Of a stretch of 8,044 bases of DNA, positions 1-5,114 are shown in pieces. This DNA comes from an uncultured Oscillibacter sp. Its GTDB lineage: Bacteria; Bacillota; Clostridia; Oscillospirales; Oscillospiraceae. The position numbers and the translations under genes are program-made. The stretch's first letter is position 1; each line of letters starts with the position of its first letter. The stretch covers positions 1-8,044 of the forward strand of contig CAJOFP010000016.1 in assembly GCA_905233795.1 (NCBI GenBank). Reading direction: 5' to 3'. Below the pieces are notes generated by a model that worked only from the letters and a program-made list of their open reading frames with translations, searched no databases and was not told the DNA's origin.

Positions 1-462
1 GGCAAATCCGGCGACAATTCCGGCGGCAATAGCAATTCCGGCGGCAATTCCGGCGGACCTCATCCGCTGCCGCCCCCGCCGCCCAAGCCCCCGTCGCCTT
101 CGACAAATCAGGCGCGAACAGGCGCCCGCAGAGCCAAAGACACAAGTTCTATGGAAACCAGCAGACGTCCGAAACTGGACGCGGTTCAACCCGTCAGCAA
201 GAGCAAAGACGACAGTTCGCTTAATTTGGCGTCGCAATCCAAGCATATGACGCCGGATTCGTTCGCGGCGGCGAGACAAAATAACGGCGCGAAGAAGCAA
301 AGCAAAGACGACAGTTCGGCGTCACAATCCAAGCGTATGACGCTGGATTCGTTCACGGCGCGGAAAGAGAATAACAGCGCGAAGAAGTCCGGCGAAAATC
401 GAATCAAAGACGCGGAGTCGATAACGCCCAGCAGACATATGAAACTGACGCTGGATGATTGA
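1..462 (+). CDS. C-terminal disordered tail of a truncated upstream gene (possibly TrbL/VirB6-like transfer protein)
   Basis: The reading frame is open from base 1 to the TGA at 460-462, so this is the 3' end of a gene that begins outside the window (153 codons seen). An ATG at 151 has no Shine-Dalgarno sequence before it and sits mid-frame, so it is not taken as a start. The visible protein begins with a Gly/Asn/Ser tract (codons 1-19), then a polyproline stretch (about codons 20-35), then a Lys/Ser/Asp-rich region with a tandem repeat. It has no hydrophobic segment and no recognisable fold. In Gram-positive conjugative elements the gene before prgI/virB4 is often a TrbL/VirB6-like polytopic membrane protein whose C-terminus can be long and disordered. 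That identification rests on gene order alone. A cell-wall or mobilisation protein with a low-complexity tail is equally possible. The frame is well supported; the function is not. Confidence 0.7.
   Translation, partial: GKSGDNSGGNSNSGGNSGGPHPLPPPPPKPPSPSTNQARTGARRAKDTSSMETSRRPKLDAVQPVSKSKDDSSLNLASQSKHMTPDSFAAARQNNGAKKQSKDDSSASQSKRMTLDSFTARKENNSAKKSGENRIKDAESITPSRHMKLTLDD
16..56 (+). repeat. Short repeat coding a Gly/Asn/Ser tract
   Basis: The 11-mer AATTCCGGCGG occurs three times, at 16-26, 34-44 and 46-56, in the frame of the upstream gene. It encodes a flexible Asn-Ser-Gly-Gly linker. This is low-complexity coding sequence that probably grew by slippage or unequal exchange. Confidence 0.8.
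202..390 (+). repeat. Tandem duplication of about 90-99 bp in the tail of the upstream gene
   Basis: Copy one (202-300) and copy two (301-390) both begin AGCAAAGACGACAGTTCG and both end around GCGCGAAGAAG. Copy one carries 9 extra bases (Leu-Asn-Leu), so the frame is kept. Each copy encodes DDSS, then SQSK[H/R]MT.DSF, then a NN.AKK segment. Degenerate forms of the core motif lie on both sides: SRRPKLD at about 160-180 and SRHMKLTLDD at 439-459. The motif therefore recurs about four times at intervals of roughly 26-34 residues. The protein changes between copies are mostly conservative, which suggests the motif is kept for a function such as partner binding. Confidence 0.8.
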
Positions 463-500
463 CGGCGCGTAAAGCCGGGCCGGGTTCCGCCCGAACGGAA

Positions 501-527
501 AAAAATTATAAAAATTATAAAAAATAT
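501..527. repeat. Three tandem 9-bp A+T-rich repeats
   Basis: AAAAATTAT occurs at 501-509 and again at 510-518, followed by the one-mismatch copy AAAAAATAT at 519-527, then five more A residues. The array lies about 38-64 bp before the start of the PrgI-VirB4 gene. It could be a regulator site, a bent or UP-like promoter element, or simple slippage. Nothing in the sequence decides between these. Confidence 0.75.
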
Positions 528-545
528 AAAAAGCCCTGACTAAAC

Positions 546-550
546 GGAGA
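546..550 (+). promoter_or_regulatory. Weak ribosome binding site of the PrgI-VirB4 gene
   Basis: GGAGA ends 14 bases before the ATG at 565, which is longer than the usual 5-9. It is the only purine-rich candidate. In-frame stops at 541 (TAA) and 556 (TGA) rule out an upstream start, so ATG 565 is the earliest possible start. The PrgI-like N-terminus (Leu-Ile-Pro) follows directly, which supports this start. Confidence 0.45.
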
Positions 551-564
551 TCAAGTGAAAATTT

Positions 565-3500
565 ATGACAAGATTAATACCGGGAAAAACCAAAGTACAG
601 ATAGAATTGTTCCGGGGCATATCTCTGGGGGATATTCTGGTCGCGGGCGTTGCGCTGACTATGCTGATCTTCCTGCTTATGTCCAATCTGCCGTATAAAG
701 TTTATATCTGTCTGGCCGTCGCCATGATAGCGGGGTCATTATTGGTTCGTATCGGCGATCAGGCGAATTATCTCTATCTTTTGCATATTTTCAGCCATTT
801 CGGATATGACCGCCATTTCGCCAGAAGCCAGACGGACGCGGAGTTGACACAGCGTATGGAAGATTCAGGCGAGGAGACGCCGGATGAGAACGCCAATTCA
901 TCCGGCGGGCTTTCCGCCGCCCCGCGTGAGACGAAAACGGAGAGCGCGGCGGAAAAAAAGAAACGGCGGAAAGCGGAAAAAGCGGAACGAAAAAAGCGTT
1001 TGAAAGCGGAAAAGGCGGCGGAAAAGAAGCGTCAAAAAGAACGTAAGCGGGAAGACAGGATTTTAAAAAATAAAAAAGTCCCGCAGGCGGAAAAAGACGC
1101 GATACTCGCTAAACGCGAAGCGGAGGCGCGGGAGGAGGAAGTTTCCAAATCCGTGGACGCCGTATTCGATTCCGTGGCGAAACAAGACCGGAAAATCTCG
1201 AAAGAAGAGCGTAAAACGAACGAACGCGCCCGCGCCAGAGCGCGGAAAGAGGAAGATAAGCGGCTGAAAAGCAAGACAGTCCCGGAAGAGGAAAAAGAAG
1301 CGATCCGCGCCCGCCGCGCCAAAGAAAGCGAGGAATCCATGCGCCGCCTCGCCGAATCGAAAGACGCGTCGACTGTCCGTAAAAACATGGATAATATTTT
1401 GGGCTTTACGGCGATCCGGGACGGCTTGATTGAATACGGCAAGCGCGAGTATTACGGCGCGGTGATTGAGATCGACCCGATAGAATTTCGCTTTTTCAGC
1501 GAACACAGGCGGAGAAATTCCATCGAGTCCGGTCTTGGCCGCATTCTGCGTTCCGTGAATAATAATTACAGCGCGAATATTATCAAAATCGAACGGCCAA
1601 TCCGTTATGAAAGCTATCTTATAAAAGAATATGACAAGCTGGAACAGCTCCGGGGTTCTTATGAAAGCGGTATGCTGACGGAAGACGAGCTGAAAGCCCG
1701 CGTGGAAGTCGAATATGATCGCATTAACGAATTATGGAATCTGTGCGGCGACGACAAAGTCGTGACGGGATTTTATTATATCGCGTTGTTTGACAGCGAC
1801 AAACGACAGCTGGAAGTGGAAGTGGGCAACGCGCTTGTGTCTCTGGCGCAGGGGGAAATGATTGTCCGGCGTCTGAAAGACAAAGAACTCGCCGTCTTTC
1901 TCAAGTATACCAACGCGCTGGATTTCGACGAAAGCATGATTGACAAAATCTCGCCGGAGGATTACGCGCAATGGGCGAAGCCGGATGTCGTGGATATAAA
2001 AGCGCGGCGGGTGGAAATCAATCATATTATTACGCATAATCTCAGGGTCGTGAGTTATCCGACGGCGGTCGACGACGCGTGGATCGCGGGCGTGATGTCC
2101 ATGCCCGGCACGAAAGTCGTGCTCAAAGCGCGGCCCATGGACAGGGAAAAAGCCATACGGGGCATTGACCGTTCTCTGGTGGAACTGCGCGGGCAGTGGA
2201 GTTCGACGGGCGTCGATTCCCGCCGCATGGAACTGGAAGAGCATGTCAATACGCTTCAGGGATTGTTGGGCACGCTGCAAAGCGATAACGAGTCGCTTCT
2301 GGAATGCAATATTTATATTACGGCCTATGATATTGTCGCCACGCGGAATAATTTTAAAATCAAACAGCCGGGGGAGTCAATCCTGCCGACTATCTCGGAC
2401 ATGAAACGAACGGTCCGGCGGACATGGCAGGAAAGCGGTTTCCGGCTGGGCAATATGGAATTTGAACAGGTGGAGGCGTTTCTGGGATCGCAGGTCAGCG
2501 GGCTTGATCCGTTGTCCACGCAAGGGCGCGGCATTCCCAGCAATACGATCGCCGCCTGTTATCCGTGGATTTACGCGCATATTTCCGACGAGGGCGGCGT
2601 GAAACTGGGCGCGAATGACGGGATTCCCGTCTTTATTGACTTTTTCCGGCGCGATAATGAGCGCGTCAATTCCAATATGGTCATCGTCGGCAAGTCCGGA
2701 TCGGGCAAATCTTACGCGACAAAAAGCATTTTGTCGAATCTGGCGGCGGACGACTCGAAAATATTTATTTTAGACCCGGAAAACGAATATCAGGAACTCG
2801 CCGGGAATTTACACGGGAAAATTATCAACGTCGGCAACGCGCAGTACGGGCGTCTGAATCCGTTTCATATTATTACGGCGCTGGACGACGACGAGGCGGG
2901 AGAAGGCGGCGGCCCCAGCGGCAGTTACGCGACGCATTTGCAATTCTTGGAAGAATTTTTCCGGCAGATTCTGCCCGATTGCGACAAAGATTCCATGGAA
3001 TATTTAAACACCATGACGGATCGCTTATATAGTGATTTTAATATCACGCCCGAAACGGATCTGTCAAAATTACATCCGGAGGATTATCCCGTTTTTGATG
3101 ATTTATACGACGCGATTTTAAAAGAATTTCAAAGCACGGATAATCAATATATACGGACGATGTTAAGAACGCTGTTGAATTATATCGCCAAATTTTCCAC
3201 GGGCGGACGAAACGCGAATATCTGGAACGGCCCCAGCACGGTCACGACGGATACGAATTTCACGGTATTTAATTTCCAGTCCATGCTCGCCAATCGCAAT
3301 ACGACGATAGCGAACGCGCAAATGCTGTTGGTATTAAAATATATCGACAATGAAATTATCAAAAACCGGGATTATAACGCGAAATATAATTTAAAGCGCA
3401 AAATCGTCGTCGTGATTGACGAGGCGCATGTATTTATAGACGCCAAATTTCCCATCGCGCTGGATTTCATGTTCCAGCTCGCCAAACGTATCAGAAAATA

Positions 3501-4959
3501 TAACGGCATGCAGATCGTAATCACGCAGAATATCAAAGACTTCGTCGGCAGTGAGGAGATCGCCCGGAAATCCACCGCGATTATCAACGCCTGTCAATAT
3601 AGCTTTATATTCGCGCTCTCGCCGAATGATATACAGGATCTTGTGAAATTATACGCGAACGCGGGCGGCATTAACGAAAACGAACAGGAACAGATCGTGC
3701 AGGCCCCAAGAGGGCAGGCGTTTACCATCATGAGCGCGTCGAGCCGTTCCACGTTCCGCGTGGAGACCGGGCCAAGCATGATTCACATGTTTGAGGACAA
3801 AAATTTTGTCAGCCGGTATTTTGTCGGAACGGAGGGCGCGCAGGCGTGGGAAGATTTCATAGGAAACAGCCGTGAAGTCCATAACCGGTTCGCGCCGGAA
3901 AATGAAACGGCGGCTGATTCTTATACGCGGGAAGAACGGGCCGCGCCGCGCGCTTCGATCTTATTCGAGGAAGTCAGCGGCGACGAGTACGACAGCGAGG
4001 AAAATTCGGCGGACGATGCCGCAAACGTATCATCCGGCGTTTTCTTGGAGGAAACGACGGAGGACGACGATCTCTCATGGAATGAAATCACGGAAGAAAC
4101 CGCGTTTGAACAGCCGCGCTCCGTCACGCGGGAAGAACGGGCGGCGAACGGATTCTCAGGCGAGGCGGGACAGACCGCGTTTTCCCCGGTGGAACAGCTT
4201 GCCGACGCGCTGACGGAATCGTTCCGCCGCGCCGGTATCGCGGCCCCGTCCGGCGGTCAGGATTCCGGCGCGACGCTGGCCGACGTGCGGCGGGCGATTG
4301 ATGAACAGCTCAGCGCGGAACGCGAGGAACTGCGCCGCGAACGGGAAGCGTTACGCGCCATAATGGATAGATTCAATCAAATGACATCCGCCGGCGTCAC
4401 GGAAGCGGAAGATAAAGCCCCGGATGATGATTCGGACCTGACGGATGATTCGATTTTCGCGGAATTGGAAATCCCGGACGATGAGGAAGAAATCGAAAGC
4501 GAATCCGATGTTTATCTGTCCGGAGATACGGAAATCCCGGACGACGATGAGGATGACGGTAATTATCAGTTCAGTGACGAAGAGGATGATGATTACTGGA
4601 AAACATACGGCGAGGACGAACCGGACGAGGATGAATACGGGGACGAAGAAGATCAAGAAGATCAAGAAGATCAAGAAAATCAAGAGAACGGGAATGAATT
4701 TGACGAAGAAGAGGACGAGGAAGAAGACGAAGAAGACGAAGACGAGGACGAGGACGATGATTGGAACGACAGCGAATATGAGGACATGGACGATGACAGC
4801 GACGACAGCGCGTTTGATCTGAGCGCGTTCCTCAGACTTTCCACGGAAGACGAGACGGAGAACACCGTGAACATCGTGGAGCGGATGCGCCGCGAAGGCG
4901 TTCTGACATCGCCGGTCACGCTTCAGGAACTGATCGAATATATCGAACGGAAAAAATAA
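565..4959 (+). CDS. virB4: PrgI-VirB4 fusion: type IV secretion / conjugation ATPase with membrane anchor and charged extensions
   Basis: This 1464-residue protein is predicted to power a conjugative type IV secretion channel by ATP hydrolysis at the cytoplasmic membrane face. Residues 1-65 resemble PrgI-family proteins: a short Leu-Ile-Pro start, then two hydrophobic helices at about 24-40 and 44-61. Residues about 120-270 are a Lys/Arg/Glu-rich probable coiled coil containing a 67-residue-period duplication. Residues about 275-700 fit the VirB4/TrbE N-terminal region and end with the typical GIPVFID...N.N segment before the P-loop. Walker A is GKSGSGKS (709-716), followed by a LDPENEY motif (736-742). 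Walker B is VVVIDEAH (948-955), and TQN (987-989) fits the family's Gln motif. The ATPase core ends near 1100. The rest is an acidic tail with a predicted coiled coil (1239-1272), twenty consecutive Asp/Glu (1380-1399) and a short helical C-terminus. PrgI and VirB4 are usually separate genes and VirB4 is usually 600-850 residues, so both the fusion and the extensions are atypical. All ATPase motifs are intact. The ATPase call is very secure; the PrgI call is good. Confidence 0.95.
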   Translation: MTRLIPGKTKVQIELFRGISLGDILVAGVALTMLIFLLMSNLPYKVYICLAVAMIAGSLLVRIGDQANYLYLLHIFSHFGYDRHFARSQTDAELTQRMEDSGEETPDENANSSGGLSAAPRETKTESAAEKKKRRKAEKAERKKRLKAEKAAEKKRQKERKREDRILKNKKVPQAEKDAILAKREAEAREEEVSKSVDAVFDSVAKQDRKISKEERKTNERARARARKEEDKRLKSKTVPEEEKEAIRARRAKESEESMRRLAESKDASTVRKNMDNILGFTAIRDGLIEYGKREYYGAVIEIDPIEFRFFSEHRRRNSIESGLGRILRSVNNNYSANIIKIERPIRYESYLIKEYDKLEQLRGSYESGMLTEDELKARVEVEYDRINELWNLCGDDKVVTGFYYIALFDSDKRQLEVEVGNALVSLAQGEMIVRRLKDKELAVFLKYTNALDFDESMIDKISPEDYAQWAKPDVVDIKARRVEINHIITHNLRVVSYPTAVDDAWIAGVMSMPGTKVVLKARPMDREKAIRGIDRSLVELRGQWSSTGVDSRRMELEEHVNTLQGLLGTLQSDNESLLECNIYITAYDIVATRNNFKIKQPGESILPTISDMKRTVRRTWQESGFRLGNMEFEQVEAFLGSQVSGLDPLSTQGRGIPSNTIAACYPWIYAHISDEGGVKLGANDGIPVFIDFFRRDNERVNSNMVIVGKSGSGKSYATKSILSNLAADDSKIFILDPENEYQELAGNLHGKIINVGNAQYGRLNPFHIITALDDDEAGEGGGPSGSYATHLQFLEEFFRQILPDCDKDSMEYLNTMTDRLYSDFNITPETDLSKLHPEDYPVFDDLYDAILKEFQSTDNQYIRTMLRTLLNYIAKFSTGGRNANIWNGPSTVTTDTNFTVFNFQSMLANRNTTIANAQMLLVLKYIDNEIIKNRDYNAKYNLKRKIVVVIDEAHVFIDAKFPIALDFMFQLAKRIRKYNGMQIVITQNIKDFVGSEEIARKSTAIINACQYSFIFALSPNDIQDLVKLYANAGGINENEQEQIVQAPRGQAFTIMSASSRSTFRVETGPSMIHMFEDKNFVSRYFVGTEGAQAWEDFIGNSREVHNRFAPENETAADSYTREERAAPRASILFEEVSGDEYDSEENSADDAANVSSGVFLEETTEDDDLSWNEITEETAFEQPRSVTREERAANGFSGEAGQTAFSPVEQLADALTESFRRAGIAAPSGGQDSGATLADVRRAIDEQLSAEREELRREREALRAIMDRFNQMTSAGVTEAEDKAPDDDSDLTDDSIFAELEIPDDEEEIESESDVYLSGDTEIPDDDEDDGNYQFSDEEDDDYWKTYGEDEPDEDEYGDEEDQEDQEDQENQENGNEFDEEEDEEEDEEDEDEDEDDDWNDSEYEDMDDDSDDSAFDLSAFLRLSTEDETENTVNIVERMRREGVLTSPVTLQELIEYIERKK
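1042..1344 (+). repeat. Diverged internal duplication in the basic coiled-coil linker
   Basis: Residues 160-193 and 227-260 of the PrgI-VirB4 protein align without gaps at a 67-residue offset. They share the pattern K.ED..LK.K.VP..EK.AI.A.R..E..E, including Pro173/Pro240. The two units are predicted helical and highly charged, so a helical repeat or stalk is likely. DNA identity is low, which points to an old duplication. Confidence 0.65.
4651..4686 (+). repeat. 9-bp tandem repeat coding Asp-Gln-Glu
   Basis: GATCAAGAA occurs three times in perfect tandem (4651-4677), followed by a diverged copy AATCAAGAG (4678-4686). It encodes DQE-DQE-DQE-NQE in the acidic tail of the VirB4 protein. The unit length is a multiple of three, so gain or loss of copies would change the tail length without a frameshift. 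Confidence 0.9.
4702..4761 (+). other. Segment coding twenty consecutive acidic residues
   Basis: Codons 1380-1399 of the PrgI-VirB4 protein are all Asp or Glu, built from GAA/GAG/GAC/GAT codons. The run is bounded by Phe1379 and Trp1400. It is the peak of an acidic region that extends from about residue 1283 to 1432. Such tails are disordered and usually bind basic partners. The partner here is unknown; the basic linker of the same protein is one candidate. Confidence 0.85.
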
Positions 4960-4965
4960 AAGGAC

Positions 4966-4974
4966 GGGAGGTGA
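4966..4974 (+). promoter_or_regulatory. Strong Shine-Dalgarno site of the secreted-protein gene
   Basis: GGGAGGTGA lies just after the virB4 stop (4957-4959), with its GGAGG core 8 bases from the ATG at 4980. This fixes the start at 4980. An in-frame GTG at 4971 overlaps the site itself and is unlikely to be used. The 20-bp gap between the genes holds no terminator, so they are probably co-transcribed. Confidence 0.9.
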
Positions 4975-4979
4975 ATCCC

Positions 4980-5114
4980 ATGAGAAAAATTTTAAAAAAT
5001 ATGAAAAACGCCCGCGCCGTTAAAAGCGGACGGTTCGCGCGGCTTGCGGCATTGTTCGCGCTTTTGCCGATATTGGCTTTGTGCGCGTTCCGGATCGCGC
5101 AGCCGGCGCGGGCG
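4980..5114 (+). other. Signal peptide of the exported protein
   Basis: Codons 1-45 give a long, strongly basic N-region (Arg/Lys at 2, 3, 6, 9, 12, 15, 18 and 21), a 16-residue hydrophobic core, and a type I signal peptidase site after Ala45 (A43-R44-A45, then Ala-Asp-Glu). Cys35 lies inside the hydrophobic core but is preceded by Leu, so it does not form a lipobox. A second Met at codon 8 would give a shorter signal, but the Shine-Dalgarno site favours codon 1. Confidence 0.85.

Larger units (their letters stand above)
463..564. other. Intergenic spacer, A+T-rich in its second half
   Basis: This 102-bp gap separates the upstream gene from the PrgI-VirB4 gene. The first part is G+C-rich and can form a weak 5-bp hairpin (CGGGC 476-480 with GCCCG 489-493). 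That hairpin is followed by an A-run rather than a T-run, so it is not a normal rho-independent terminator on this strand. The second part (499-532) is almost pure A+T with TTATAA-like boxes that could serve as -10 elements, but no convincing -35 box is visible. A promoter here is possible but not shown. Confidence 0.6.

Noticed and set aside
151..462. Independent 103-residue gene starting at ATG 151
   Set aside because: The frame is open upstream to base 1, no Shine-Dalgarno sequence precedes the ATG, and the low-complexity composition continues across it. It is the end of a larger gene.
476..493. Rho-independent terminator after the upstream gene
   Set aside because: The stem is only 5 bp with an 8-base loop and is followed by A residues rather than a T-run on the + strand.
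4445..4822. 125-codon Lys/Thr/Arg-rich frame on the + strand
   Set aside because: This is a +1-type shadow of the acidic GAA/GAC codon region of virB4. The odd composition follows directly from that repeat-rich sequence.
5070..5085. Lipoprotein attachment site at Cys35 of the exported protein
   Set aside because: The residue before Cys is Leu, which does not fit a lipobox, and a good type I cleavage site lies ten residues further on.
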